Assembly (NCBI GenBank): GCA_964574215.1
Contig: CAZNLR010000005.1
Coordinates: forward strand, 62,001-126,000
Length of the DNA stretch: 64,000 bases
DNA from: GCA-2725625 sp964574215
Lineage (GTDB): Bacteria > Pseudomonadota > Alphaproteobacteria > Rhodospirillales > UBA2165
Reading direction: 5' to 3'
Every line of letters begins with the position of its first letter. Within the stretch, counting starts at the first letter, position 1. The translations under genes were made by a program, and so were the position numbers. The notes below the pieces were generated by a model. It did not search any database and was not told the DNA's origin. It worked only from the letters and a program-made list of their open reading frames with translations. Of the stretch, positions 25,961 to 35,154 are shown piece after piece.

Positions 25961-27619
25961 CTATATTCTGCTCAGCCGCCATTTCAGGGTTTCACCGGTG
26001 CCCGTTAAAGGACTGAAAACGACAATCTGCTGAGTGCGCCGCCTCGGCTGGTTGCCGTCGAAGTAAATGCTTTCCTCCAGGGCGATGGATCGGTCCGTCG
26101 AGGTAAACCGCCAACCCTTGCCGCGGCGCGGTTTAAGCAGGGCTGAGCATTTATCCTGAAGGACCGTCGCTTGGACATTGGGGTGAAGATGGAAGCGGAG
26201 CGAAAAGCGATGCCCGCCGGAACCGATGAGATTATCCTCACCCTGAATTTCGCCACCGTCCGGCGCCAGCATGATCAGGCGGCGATGGGTCAACCCGAAC
26301 GGCTTGTCATATCCGTTGTAGCTGGCTTCGATAATGGTGCTGCCTTCGATTTCGCGGCGGCTCGATGTGACGTAACCGGGGTTTCTGAGATAGCCGCCGT
26401 CGAGGTTAATCTCCGATGAGTTGACGTCATCGACCACGATGGTCGAATGGGCGGCCGTCGATCTTAATGCCTGACGCCAATCCAGAGGGGTTACTTCCGG
26501 CATGCCGCAATTGACGATAATCCGGTCCCGCCCGGCGCTCATTTCGAAGGACAATGTTCCGGCATGTGCCCATTCGTTGGCGTCCTTGGATGGCGGTGTG
26601 CCGGTATCCACGATGACCTGGGTCCGACCCGCCGAAAGTCGGTGAAAACCCGAATGAGGTGCGCTGGAAAGTGCCCGTCCCTTGACACCAACTTTGGAGA
26701 GTAGGGCGTCAATCTCCGCCGGGTCACCCGCCCGCGCCCCATTGAACAGCGCCAAGCCGCCATCGGCGTGACGGAAAGCGCGCAATATGGGCACCATCCG
26801 CTCGATCACATCCTCCAGCCAACGGGGTATATCGAAATGCGCCGCTTCGAAGGTTTCCCGAACCGCCACCAATTCCCGAAGCACATTGAAATGGATTAGC
26901 GGATTTCTCGAGTAATGGCCGCCGTCGGCTTGAATCTGTTTTGCCAACTCTGCTTCGAGTTGCCGCAAACCAAGGTGCAAATAATTGTCGCATACCGGCA
27001 GAGAGACGCCGCAGTAAATCAAGCCCTTCAGGGCAGTAATCCGGTCGGCCCCCGTGATTCCCTTTACGGCCTTTTTGGCGAGATGGCGGGCTTCCTTCGC
27101 CAGCTCGGGATAAATTAGGCTGGAAAATTCGGGTGATGCGTCCAACGCCAGAAACCCGAAATGGGTCAGCCAGCTTTCCAATCGCCGACCCATGACATTA
27201 GGTCTTTTGGCGACGATGTCGCTCTGGCGGCCTGATTCGATCCAACCGGTAATCAATGATCGGGCATGACGCCGCGCCTGAGGCGTGCCGATTCGGCGCA
27301 GATGGCTGAGCCAGGAAAAACCATGAAGGTGAGCGAGCCAAATTTCATTGGCCTGATCGGGTATTTCGGACATGGCGGTCAATGGTAAACGTTGCCCACC
27401 GGCGACGAGGCTGCCGGCCAGAATAATCTGGCCGGTGGCGGCGTCACCCGGCATCAATTCCGGTGGCGTACCCAACAGGCGCGTCGGGGTACGTCCGGTT
27501 AAGGAAAACCCGGTGAATTTGGCGCCCGCCAGCGGACTTCTTTCGGCGAACCGGCGTAAGCCGTTAACGAGGTTACCGGCCAAAGGTGAGCGGTATACGG
27601 TGGTAAGCGACACGTTCAC
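25961..27619 (-). CDS. Heparinase II/III family protein
   Basis: This 552-residue protein has an alpha-helical toroid-like N-terminal half and a beta-rich C-terminal half. The latter shows DRIIVNCGMPEVTPLDWRQ and AHSTIVVDDVNSSEI near 365-400, the conserved stretch of the heparinase II/III catalytic domain. No clear signal peptide is visible. The gene is 70 bases downstream of rsmB on the same strand, an arrangement common in Rhodospirillales-like genomes, where its substrate is unknown. The start is GTG. Polysaccharide-lyase activity is a family inference; a role in processing the cell's own acidic glycan is possible. Confidence 0.85.
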   Translation of the reverse strand: MNVSLTTVYRSPLAGNLVNGLRRFAERSPLAGAKFTGFSLTGRTPTRLLGTPPELMPGDAATGQIILAGSLVAGGQRLPLTAMSEIPDQANEIWLAHLHGFSWLSHLRRIGTPQARRHARSLITGWIESGRQSDIVAKRPNVMGRRLESWLTHFGFLALDASPEFSSLIYPELAKEARHLAKKAVKGITGADRITALKGLIYCGVSLPVCDNYLHLGLRQLEAELAKQIQADGGHYSRNPLIHFNVLRELVAVRETFEAAHFDIPRWLEDVIERMVPILRAFRHADGGLALFNGARAGDPAEIDALLSKVGVKGRALSSAPHSGFHRLSAGRTQVIVDTGTPPSKDANEWAHAGTLSFEMSAGRDRIIVNCGMPEVTPLDWRQALRSTAAHSTIVVDDVNSSEINLDGGYLRNPGYVTSSRREIEGSTIIEASYNGYDKPFGLTHRRLIMLAPDGGEIQGEDNLIGSGGHRFSLRFHLHPNVQATVLQDKCSALLKPRRGKGWRFTSTDRSIALEESIYFDGNQPRRRTQQIVVFSPLTGTGETLKWRLSRI

Positions 27620-27692
27620 TCCCGATTTTTTGTGTCATGTCTATCCAATTTATCGGCCAAAAGAACAAAAAATTGGTTAACCGCGTTTACGG

Positions 27693-28967
27693 TTATTCCT
27701 TGACCAGACGCGCAGCGAAAAAACCGTCCATGCCGCCGAGTTCGGACAGATGGCACGGCAGGGTGCGGAGATCGCCGTCATCGGAGATCAAATCGTTCAG
27801 GCCGTTGATTTCTTCGGGTTCAATGGCCCGTCGTCGCCAGTTCGGGTTTTCTTTGAGGAAGGATGCGACGATTTGGGGTCCCTCCTCCGGCTGCAACGAA
27901 CAGGTGGCATAGATGACGGTACCGCCGGGTCGAACCATATCGGCTGCCGCCCGAAGCAATCTAAATTGGGTCTGCTGCGCTTTGTCCACTTCACCCGGTT
28001 TTTTGGACCATGCGACATCGGGATGTCGGCGGATGGTGCCAGTGGCGCTGCACGGCGCATCCAGGAGAACCCCGTCAAGGGGACTGTCAGGCCGCCATGA
28101 AGCCGCATCGATGCAGACGGTTTTCACTTGCAGGGATAGTCTATTGAGGTTTTCCGCCATGGTTTTAAGGCGTTTTTCCGAGCGATCGAGAGCAATGACC
28201 TTGGCACCGCCGGCCGCCAGTTGGGCCGTTTTACCGCCCGGTGCGGCGCAGATATCGGCAATCGCTTTCTCCTTAACGTCACCTAAGAGCCGGGCCGGCA
28301 AAGCCGCTGCTGCGTCCTGAACCCACCATGTTCCCTGGTTGTAGCCCGGCAGGGTAGAGACGGGCGGCGCTTTGTTCAGGCGCAGACTGCCGGTGGGCAG
28401 GATATTTCCGTGCATTTTCTCCGCCCAAAGCTCCCTGTCGGCGCTAACGGTGATATCGAGGGGTGGCGCGACCAGATGGGCGGCGGCAATATTCCGGCAT
28501 AAATCCGCGCCATAAGCCGTAGACCAGGTCTCCCACAGCCAATCCGGGGTGTTGAGACGAGCGGCATCCTGATCCTTGATCAAATTTTCGCCCTCACGGC
28601 CGATCCGCCGCAGCACGGCATTTATCAGTTTTTTATAAGGCCCAAGTTTACGGTGTTCCGCCAGATCGACGCTGGTGCTCACCGCCGCATGGGCCGGAAT
28701 ATCGAGAAACATCAACTGACAGACACCCAGCCTAAGAACGGTTTTAGCGTCCCTTGCTTTGGGGGGCATTTTTTTGTCCAGGCAATGATTGATCAAGCCA
28801 TCGATCTGGCCCAATCTGCGGATGGTGGTGGCAATCAGATTGTAAGCCAGCGCCCGGTCCCGGCCGTCTAAATCATCAAGGCGCGGATGGCGGGCGAAAA
28901 CATCATCGAATTGGCGTTTTCGAATGAGGACGTCACCGAGGACGTCAAAGGCTAATTCCCTGGGCAT
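27693..28967 (-). CDS. rsmB: 16S rRNA (cytosine-C5)-methyltransferase RsmB
   Basis: The 424-residue protein has an N-terminal NusB-like RNA-binding domain (about 1-130) and a C-terminal RsmB/NOP SAM domain. The SAM motif is ADICAAPGGKTAQLAAGG (237-254). The two active-site cysteines are Cys306 (DAPCSATGTIRRHPD) and Cys356 (YATCSLQPEE). It methylates C967 of 16S rRNA in E. coli numbering. It lies upstream of the heparinase-like gene and begins 124 bases from the divergent FkbM gene. It is the first clearly core gene to the right of the polysaccharide island. Confidence 0.93.
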   Translation of the reverse strand: MPRELAFDVLGDVLIRKRQFDDVFARHPRLDDLDGRDRALAYNLIATTIRRLGQIDGLINHCLDKKMPPKARDAKTVLRLGVCQLMFLDIPAHAAVSTSVDLAEHRKLGPYKKLINAVLRRIGREGENLIKDQDAARLNTPDWLWETWSTAYGADLCRNIAAAHLVAPPLDITVSADRELWAEKMHGNILPTGSLRLNKAPPVSTLPGYNQGTWWVQDAAAALPARLLGDVKEKAIADICAAPGGKTAQLAAGGAKVIALDRSEKRLKTMAENLNRLSLQVKTVCIDAASWRPDSPLDGVLLDAPCSATGTIRRHPDVAWSKKPGEVDKAQQTQFRLLRAAADMVRPGGTVIYATCSLQPEEGPQIVASFLKENPNWRRRAIEPEEINGLNDLISDDGDLRTLPCHLSELGGMDGFFAARLVKE

Positions 28968-29091
28968 AAATGTCGATTATCAGTGCATGAACCGGGAGGC
29001 AATGGAGAAATCATTTGGAATGACCCGGAATGTCCGTATATTTCGTTTCGTGGTCAAAAAAGTGCCGGTTAAGTGGGAGCGCATCTGAGGA

Positions 29092-30069
29092 ATGAATTTG
29101 AAAAATCTATTTCACCGTCTCCCCGTCGCCGTAGTGGCGAAACGATATCCGCTTTCTCTTTTTGATATCGGTTCCAGGGGAGGATTTCTAGATGATCTTC
29201 ATCCCTTAGCCTTTGCTGTCGAGGCCGTTGGTTTCGAGCCCGATCCCGTTGCATTTAAGCTTCTACAGAATAGTTCACCCGATCCATGGAAATCGGTAAA
29301 GCATCTGTCCAAGGGAATCAGTGGCCAAACCGGTCGACAAACCCTTTATATTCCAAGAGATCCGCAGTCGGCCTCCTTACTGATTCACGATACGGCTATT
29401 GGAGAAAAATTTGACAAGCTACAATTTTTTGAAGTCGATCGTATCGAGGATATCCAAACCCTCAGTCTGACCGACGCTTTGACGGAAGCGGGCCTAAACT
29501 CGATAGATTATTTGAAAATCGATATTGAGGGAGCAGAGTTGTCAGTATTCGAATCATCTTCGGAAGTGATAAGTGACGTGCTTGCCGTAAAAACGGAAGT
29601 TTCCTTTATTCCGTTCCGAAAGGATCAACCACTGGCTGGCGACATCGATCAGTTTCTCCGGCAGCGCGGGTTTGAATTGATGGATATTATCGAGCCTGCC
29701 CATTGGCGGCGGCAAGGGTATTTGATCCATCCTTACTATTCATCGGAGACGCCTCCGTACTCTAAAGCCCAGATCGTTCAAGCCGATCAGTTATACTTTC
29801 GAGATCCCGAAAGCTTGTATGACGACGTCGAGAGGCTTTTGAAACTTTCCTTGATAGCCATGTCGCTGGGTTTTTTTGACCATGCCTTGATGATCATGGA
29901 GCGTCCCGAAGTTACCGATCACCTTAGATCAGAGTTTGGGAAATCGCCGAGGGATTTTGTGGTCCCGGCGTCAAAAATTTATGGGCGTAAGATATTTTTT
30001 CATGCCGTATACCGCCAATTTCGGGATTTGGTTCCCTTTATTCGTTATTTAAAAAATTTTGTTCGGTGA
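29092..30069 (+). CDS. FkbM family methyltransferase
   Basis: The protein has 325 residues. SLFDIGSRGGFLDDL, then VEAVGFEPDPVAFKLLQ, give the SAM-binding core (about 22-62), and YLKIDIEGAELSVFE near 140 is the FkbM signature. GGGAG about 12 bases upstream supports the ATG. FkbM enzymes O-methylate sugars and other metabolites. The gene is more A+T-rich than rsmB and the permease gene around it, and it is the only plus-strand gene between them. This suggests a separately acquired glycan-modifying gene. Confidence 0.85.
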   Translation: MNLKNLFHRLPVAVVAKRYPLSLFDIGSRGGFLDDLHPLAFAVEAVGFEPDPVAFKLLQNSSPDPWKSVKHLSKGISGQTGRQTLYIPRDPQSASLLIHDTAIGEKFDKLQFFEVDRIEDIQTLSLTDALTEAGLNSIDYLKIDIEGAELSVFESSSEVISDVLAVKTEVSFIPFRKDQPLAGDIDQFLRQRGFELMDIIEPAHWRRQGYLIHPYYSSETPPYSKAQIVQADQLYFRDPESLYDDVERLLKLSLIAMSLGFFDHALMIMERPEVTDHLRSEFGKSPRDFVVPASKIYGRKIFFHAVYRQFRDLVPFIRYLKNFVR

Positions 30070-30087
30070 GTTGCGAATAATCTTGAA

Positions 30088-30837
30088 CTAAAAAGCCAGA
30101 GCCGATACGCCGATGGCGATCAACAGGACGAGGACGGCTTTGCGGAATATTTTGGCCGGGGCTTTTTTGAAGCTGTGGGCGCCCAGCCAAGTGCCTATCA
30201 TATAAGTGGGCACCAGCAGCAATACGCGAATAAGCGTTAGCTCTGTTATATTACCGTTATAGATCAACGTGACGAGAACCATGGGCACCAAGGCGCTGAC
30301 GGCGATAACGTTGTTGGCCCGTTGAACGGCGGCCTGGCCCGGCGCCGCCATGAAATACAGCACCGGAATGGGGCCGCCAATGCCGCCAAATCCGGCCAGC
30401 CAGCCTCCGAGCGATCCGGTGACAATGCGCGCCAATGTTCCTTTAACACCACCCCTGTCGCCGGTATAGCGCCAACCGGACATCAGGATTAGGGCGATAA
30501 CCAGGACAAATCCGCCAATGGCCCGGCGGACGAAATCGGCCTCCACATAGTAGAGGGTGAGGACACCGAACGGCGCGGCGACAAGAGCGGTCAAGACAAT
30601 CGGCCAGATCTCCGCCCAGTCGGCCTGTTTCGCCGCCGGGACACAAAGTTGAACGGTTGAAAACAAACCGGCCAACCCCATGATGGCGACGGCTTCCACC
30701 GGGCCGTACAACACCACCAGGACCGGCGCCCAGATCAAGTTGGCGCCGAAGCCCGTAAAGCCGCGGACAAAGGCGCCCAGAAAACCGGCGCCTGCGGCGA
30801 TAGCAAAATCGAGGGTCAGAATTACCGACACGTCCAA
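30088..30837 (-). CDS. TauE/SafE family membrane permease
   Basis: The protein has 249 residues with about eight membrane helices and the family motif GFTGFGANLIWAPVL near the first helices, with a repeat-like GGWLAGFGGIGGPIPVLYF in the second half. The family exports or imports sulfite, sulfonate-derived or other small anions. I start at TTG 30837, which has AAGGA 11 bases before it and places the first helix at the N-terminus; the longest frame (TTG 30918) adds an unlikely hydrophilic leader. No sulfur-metabolism genes are adjacent, so the substrate is open. Confidence 0.8.
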   Translation of the reverse strand: MDVSVILTLDFAIAAGAGFLGAFVRGFTGFGANLIWAPVLVVLYGPVEAVAIMGLAGLFSTVQLCVPAAKQADWAEIWPIVLTALVAAPFGVLTLYYVEADFVRRAIGGFVLVIALILMSGWRYTGDRGGVKGTLARIVTGSLGGWLAGFGGIGGPIPVLYFMAAPGQAAVQRANNVIAVSALVPMVLVTLIYNGNITELTLIRVLLLVPTYMIGTWLGAHSFKKAPAKIFRKAVLVLLIAIGVSALAF

Positions 30838-30941
30838 AATGTGATGATTCCTTGCTTCGGGAAAATGGGATAGACCTTTGGATGGCCGTTTAGTAAAGAG
30901 AGGGATCAGACCTGACAAGCACTTCTCACCAGGAGACCCCC

Positions 30942-31109
30942 ATGGACCCGGATGCCAAAAAACCCGGACCGACAGAAAAATTCGAATCCGATCTGGTCAA
31001 AGATAAGAAATCTAAACGGCCTCTGCCAAAAGAAATCGGCGGTCAAAAAGGACCAGAACCGACCCGGTATGGCGACTGGGAAAAGAATGGCCGTTGTACG
31101 GATTTTTAG
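30942..31109 (+). CDS. SDHAF4-type (DUF1674) succinate dehydrogenase assembly factor
   Basis: A 55-residue frame begins at ATG 30942, six bases after AGGAG (30931-30935), and ends in TAG. The C-terminal GPEPTRYGDWEKNGRCTDF is the diagnostic DUF1674/SDHAF4 signature and is complete. The N-terminal half is charged and probably disordered. In eukaryotes and alphaproteobacteria these proteins help assemble flavinylated succinate dehydrogenase; no sdh gene is in this window. It is short enough to be missed by routine calling and starts about 105 bases from the divergent TauE/SafE start. Confidence 0.9.
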   Translation: MDPDAKKPGPTEKFESDLVKDKKSKRPLPKEIGGQKGPEPTRYGDWEKNGRCTDF

Positions 31110-31263
31110 CCGCCACCTTACGTTACGAACCTGTAATGAAATTAGCGCCTATTTTGTTCACTATTTGTCCGATAATTCAGTTCAACCAGAGACTGGCATT
31201 TGTTAAGATAGTAATTTATAATAGATAAAATAATTTAATTGCTATTTAGACGAGTAATTTTGA

Positions 31264-31722
31264 ATGTTTGGCGCTTTGAGGCGTTTTCCAGTCTGCATTT
31301 GCTCAGCTTGGCTTTGTTTCGCTTTGGTGACAAAAGCCAACGGCAAAGAAGTGCTGACCGGACCGGTGACGGCGGAGGTGATTCGCGTGATAGACGGCGA
31401 CACAATCCTCGTCCGGGCGAAGATTTGGCTGGGACAGGAAATCGAAACCAGGGTTCGTCTCCACGCCATTGATGCGCCGGAACTAAAAAGCAAATGCCTG
31501 ACGGAAAGAAATCTGGCCGTTAAAGCCCGCGAATTTGTCCGGGCAATGATCGAAGGCGGGCCGATCGTTCTGCGCAACATCCAATACGGTAAATTCGCCG
31601 GCCGTGTCGTCAGCGCCGTTGAAACCTCGGACGGACAAAATCTAGCGGCCTTATTGGCCGCTCGCGGTTTGGGCTATCCTTATCATGGCGGCAAACGCCG
31701 GAGATGGTGCGGTGCGACATAA
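31264..31722 (+). CDS. Secreted staphylococcal-nuclease-like (SNase) thermonuclease
   Basis: The 152-residue protein has a hydrophobic N-terminus (about residues 5-25) that probably acts as a signal peptide. The SNase core shows VIRVIDGDTILVRA (calcium-binding Asp), VRLHAIDAPELKSK (catalytic Arg), LTERNLAVKARE and a later GKFAGRVVSAV (second Arg), so the active site looks intact. It would cleave nucleic acid in the periplasm or outside the cell. It ends in TAA at the foot of a strong hairpin shared with the convergent acs gene. Confidence 0.85.
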   Translation: MFGALRRFPVCICSAWLCFALVTKANGKEVLTGPVTAEVIRVIDGDTILVRAKIWLGQEIETRVRLHAIDAPELKSKCLTERNLAVKAREFVRAMIEGGPIVLRNIQYGKFAGRVVSAVETSDGQNLAALLAARGLGYPYHGGKRRRWCGAT

Positions 31723-31725
31723 AAA

Positions 31726-31754
31726 AGGACGGGTTATTCAGCCCGTCCTCTTTT
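31726..31754. terminator. Bidirectional rho-independent terminator
   Basis: AGGACGGG (31726-31733) pairs with CCCGTCCT (31742-31749) around an eight-base loop. A run of A precedes the stem and CTTTT follows it, so it can stop transcription from both strands. It lies between the convergent nuclease and acs genes. Confidence 0.85.
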
Positions 31755-31773
31755 GATTCGATGCCTAGATAAT

Positions 31774-33711
31774 TCAAACGTTCATGCGGTTGTCCACCAG
31801 ATCGTCGACCACACTGGGATCGGCGAGGGTGGAGGTGTCGCCGAGATTACCAGGTTCGTTTTCGGCAATCTTGCGCAGGATGCGGCGCATGATTTTGCCG
31901 GATCGGGTTTTGGGCAGGCCCGGCGCCCACTGAATGAGATCCGGTTTGGCGATGGGTCCGATTTCCTTCCTCACCCATTGACCCAGCTCGTCCCGCAATT
32001 CCTCGGAGGGCTCTTCACCTTCCATCAAGGTAACGTAGGCGTAGATGCCCTGGCCTTTGATGTCGTGGGGGTAGCCGACCACCGCGGATTCGGAAACCTT
32101 AGGATGGGCCACCAGGGCGCTTTCCACTTCGGCGGTGCCCATGCGGTGGCCGGAGACGTTGATTACGTCGTCCACCCGGCCAGTAATCCAGTAATAGCCG
32201 TCTTCGTCCCGCCGGCAGCCGTCGCCGGTAAAGTACTTGCCGGGATAGGTCGAAAAATAAGTTTCGACGAAGCGCTTATGATCCTTATAGACCGACCGCA
32301 TTTGGCCGGGCCAGGAATCGATAATGCACAGATTGCCCGAATTGGCGCCGTCCAAAACATTGCCGTCACCATCAACCAGCTGGGGCTGAACACCAAAGAA
32401 AGGCTTTGTGGCCGACCCGGGTTTCAGGGCTGTGGCGCCCGGCAGCGGCGTGATCAGAATACCGCCGGTCTCCGTCTGCCACCAGGTATCGACAATGGGA
32501 CAGCGTTCCTCGCCGACCACCTTGTAATACCACATCCAGGCTTCCGGATTGATCGGTTCGCCCACCGTGCCCAACAGGCGGATGGATTTCCGGCTGGTGG
32601 ATTTGACCGGGCCGTCGCCTTCCCGCATCAGGGCGCGGATGGCCGTCGGCGCCGTATAGAAAATAGCCACGTCGTGCTTGTCGCAGACCTGCCACAGCCG
32701 AGACGAATCCGGATAGGTGGGCAGGCCCTCGAACATCAACGTAATGGCGCCGTTGGCGAGCGGTCCATAGACGATATAGCTGTGACCGGTCACCCAGCCC
32801 ACGTCCGCCGTACACCAATAGACCTCGCCGTCCTTGTAATCGAAGACGTATTGATGGGTCAGCGAGGTATAAACCATATATCCGCCGGTGGTGTGTAACA
32901 CACCCTTGGGCTTGCCGGTGGACCCCGAGGTATAAAGGATAAACATGGGATCTTCGGCACCCATTTCCTCGGGTTCGCATATCGGATCGGCGGCGGTGCA
33001 GGCCTCTTCGTACCAGATATCGCGGCCGTCGGTCCAATCGATGGTGCCGCCGGTGCGGTTGATCACGAACACTTTCTTGACCGTGGGGCAATTTTCCAAC
33101 GCCGCATCCGTGTTGGCCTTCAAGGGGATAGGCTTGCCGCCCCGGACGCCTTCGTCGGAAGTTACAACGCAGTTCGATTCGCAATCCTGGATACGTCCGG
33201 CCAGTGAATCCGGCGAGAAGCCGCCGAACACCACCGAGTGGATGGCGCCGATGCGGGTGCAGGCCAGCATGGCGACGGCGGCCTCCGGAATCATCGGCAT
33301 GTAAATGGTCACCACATCGCCTTTTTTGATGCCTTCGTTTTTCATGGCGTTAGCGAAGCGGCAGACCTGCTCGTGCAGTTCCCGGAAGGTGATGGTTTTG
33401 TCATCGGCCGGGTCGTCCCCTTCCCAGATGATGGCGGTCTGATCACCCCGTGTTTCAAGATGCCGGTCGAGACAGTTGTACGACGCGTTCAGAGTTCCGT
33501 CCTGGTACCACTTGATTTTAGCATCGTTGGCGTAGTCGACGTCTTTGACTTGTGAATAAGGTTTGATCCAGTCGATTCTTTTGCCCTGTTCGCCCCAGAA
33601 GGTTTCCGGGTCGTCGACCGAGGCTTGGTACATTTCGAGATATTTATCATTGTCTGCCCAGGCGTTGGCGGCAACGGAATCGGGCACGGGGAATAGCAGA
33701 TTGTCGGACAT
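31774..33711 (-). CDS. acs: Acetyl-CoA synthetase
   Basis: The 645-residue protein has the usual length for AcsA. The P-loop is YTSGSTGKPKGVLHT, the adenylate region includes WWQTETGG, and the A10 lysine is Lys606 in KTRSGKIMRR, the residue regulated by acetylation in many bacteria. It activates acetate with ATP and CoA through acetyl-AMP. It is monocistronic, with a shared terminator on its 3' side. A long frame antisense to it (31753-32898) is a coding shadow. Confidence 0.95.
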   Translation of the reverse strand: MSDNLLFPVPDSVAANAWADNDKYLEMYQASVDDPETFWGEQGKRIDWIKPYSQVKDVDYANDAKIKWYQDGTLNASYNCLDRHLETRGDQTAIIWEGDDPADDKTITFRELHEQVCRFANAMKNEGIKKGDVVTIYMPMIPEAAVAMLACTRIGAIHSVVFGGFSPDSLAGRIQDCESNCVVTSDEGVRGGKPIPLKANTDAALENCPTVKKVFVINRTGGTIDWTDGRDIWYEEACTAADPICEPEEMGAEDPMFILYTSGSTGKPKGVLHTTGGYMVYTSLTHQYVFDYKDGEVYWCTADVGWVTGHSYIVYGPLANGAITLMFEGLPTYPDSSRLWQVCDKHDVAIFYTAPTAIRALMREGDGPVKSTSRKSIRLLGTVGEPINPEAWMWYYKVVGEERCPIVDTWWQTETGGILITPLPGATALKPGSATKPFFGVQPQLVDGDGNVLDGANSGNLCIIDSWPGQMRSVYKDHKRFVETYFSTYPGKYFTGDGCRRDEDGYYWITGRVDDVINVSGHRMGTAEVESALVAHPKVSESAVVGYPHDIKGQGIYAYVTLMEGEEPSEELRDELGQWVRKEIGPIAKPDLIQWAPGLPKTRSGKIMRRILRKIAENEPGNLGDTSTLADPSVVDDLVDNRMNV

Positions 33712-33879
33712 GTCAGGTCTTGACCTCCCTATAATGTTTTTTGCCGTTTTGGGTTCTCCCTTCGGAGCACATGAGGAGATTTAACCACCTCGGCAATAAT
33801 GTCACGGTCCTGTGAACTTAGTCGTGTTTTATCCCGATCACCCCCCTTTAAACAAGAGGAAAGCGACCTGGAACAATCT

Positions 33880-34245
33880 CTATTCGACGATATAAACAGC
33901 GCCGTCTTCGGTGGTAACAGGCACGGGATCCAGAGAGTCATCCTTGCAAGGACCGTAAACGCAAAATCCGTCCTCGATCCGGAACTGCGCGCCATGGGTG
34001 GAACATTGAATGAGCCGCTTGTCGAGGCTGAGAAATTTCCCTCCCTGCATGCTGTCGGAAGAGAATCCCGCATCCAGGTTCAGGGGCGTGCCGATATGTG
34101 GACAGGAGTTAATATAGGCGAATACGTTATCGCCTTTGCGGACGGCCAAAATCAATTGGTCTTGGCCACCGACCGGGCCGGTAAAACCGGCACTTTCACC
34201 ATCCGCGATGTCTTTCAGATCGCATAGTTTGTGACCGAGGGTCAT
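33880..34245 (-). CDS. Rieske [2Fe-2S] ferredoxin-like protein
   Basis: The 121-residue soluble protein has both Rieske motifs: SCPHIGTPLNLD (Cys48, His50) and CSTHGAQF (Cys81, His84), followed by CVYGPCKDDSLDPV. It lacks a transmembrane anchor and resembles ferredoxin components of ring-hydroxylating oxygenases or NirD-like small subunits, but no oxygenase is near. It is about 17 bases downstream of the gene at 34263-34784 on the same strand. It probably carries electrons to an unlinked partner. Confidence 0.85.
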   Translation of the reverse strand: MTLGHKLCDLKDIADGESAGFTGPVGGQDQLILAVRKGDNVFAYINSCPHIGTPLNLDAGFSSDSMQGGKFLSLDKRLIQCSTHGAQFRIEDGFCVYGPCKDDSLDPVPVTTEDGAVYIVE

Positions 34246-34262
34246 ACCTTATTTTTCATCAA

Positions 34263-34784
34263 TCAATCTTCGTCGTCGTCCGGTTCCAGGCCAACCGGGA
34301 TTTGGCTCCATTCTTGCCAGACCCGGTCCGGGAACGGTTCCCCTTTTTCTTCTTCCCCTTTTTTCAAAGCTTCTTCCGTATGGGGCATGCCTCTTTGCAA
34401 TTGCCGCCACATTTCCCTGCCTGTGCCTCTGAGATCGGCGACATTGAGACAGCGCAGGCTGTAGGAAATAACCAGCGTGCCGACGGCATCGGTCGGTTGA
34501 CGGGCGCGATTGAAGTCCCGTACCAATTGGTTGAGTTCCATCTGATATTTGCCCATTTCGTTGGGGCTGGGCAATGTCTCGTCACTGAACAGGCCCTGGG
34601 GCAAAAAACCTTCATTCTCCATATTGATACGGATTACCGTGGCGACCGCCAAAATGACGCCGATATCCTCATCGGGCATGGTCTTGATACCGTCAATATA
34701 GCGGCGCAGTTCCTTGCGGCTCGATTCGAGCGCGCGGTCTTCGGTGTTTTTCTGGAACGCTGATTTGAGAAAATCGAGTACCAT
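34263..34784 (-). CDS. Hypothetical protein with acidic C-terminus
   Basis: The protein has 173 residues and is mostly helical, with no signal peptide or membrane helix. I use ATG 34784; a TTG two codons earlier is possible. Features are a charged N-terminal helix (ALESSRKELRRYIDGIK), a central IGVILAVATVIRINMEN segment and an acidic tail ending EPDDDED. I do not recognise a family. It sits between the Rieske and YciI genes, with short gaps on both sides, in a minus-strand run that continues to tsaD. Confidence 0.75.
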   Translation of the reverse strand: MVLDFLKSAFQKNTEDRALESSRKELRRYIDGIKTMPDEDIGVILAVATVIRINMENEGFLPQGLFSDETLPSPNEMGKYQMELNQLVRDFNRARQPTDAVGTLVISYSLRCLNVADLRGTGREMWRQLQRGMPHTEEALKKGEEEKGEPFPDRVWQEWSQIPVGLEPDDDED

Positions 34785-34808
34785 GGTCAAATCCGGTCGC
34801 CGGGAAAT

Positions 34809-35102
34809 TTACGCCGAGCCGTCACCCGGAATAACGTTGCGGATTTGCTCGATTTCCACGCTTTCGAACAAACCCATTTTTCGGTAGGGATCGCCCTTGG
34901 CGAAATCTTCCGCGTCCTCGATATTGTCGGCCTCGAAAAGAAACACGCTGCCTGACACCGTTTCGCCGTCGTCGGTCAGGGTCGGTCCGGCAAAATAAAT
35001 CTGGTCGCCGAAACCAGTGAGATACTTTATGTGCGCGGCACGGGTCGAAGCCCGCATGTTCATCTGACTAGGCTTATCCTTGCAGCGAATGTGAAAAAGC
35101 AT
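34809..35102 (-). CDS. YciI family protein
   Basis: The 97-residue protein has the ferredoxin-like YCII fold: MLFHIRCKDKPSQ, HIKYL near 27-31 (the conserved His) and GSVFLFEADNIEDAEDFAKGDPY. The function of the family is not settled; members are small stress or metabolite-related proteins. It follows gpsA by about 50 bases. YciI next to gpsA and tsaD is a common alphaproteobacterial order, which supports the taxonomic call. Confidence 0.85.
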   Translation of the reverse strand: MLFHIRCKDKPSQMNMRASTRAAHIKYLTGFGDQIYFAGPTLTDDGETVSGSVFLFEADNIEDAEDFAKGDPYRKMGLFESVEIEQIRNVIPGDGSA

Positions 35103-35154
35103 GGTGATTATCCTTTAGAAATTAGTCGACCGAATATGTCGCGGCCTTCCATGT

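Noticed and set aside
31753..32898. 381-codon open frame on the plus strand
   Set aside because: It lies antisense to acs, which has full motifs and normal length; composition is that of a codon-bias shadow.
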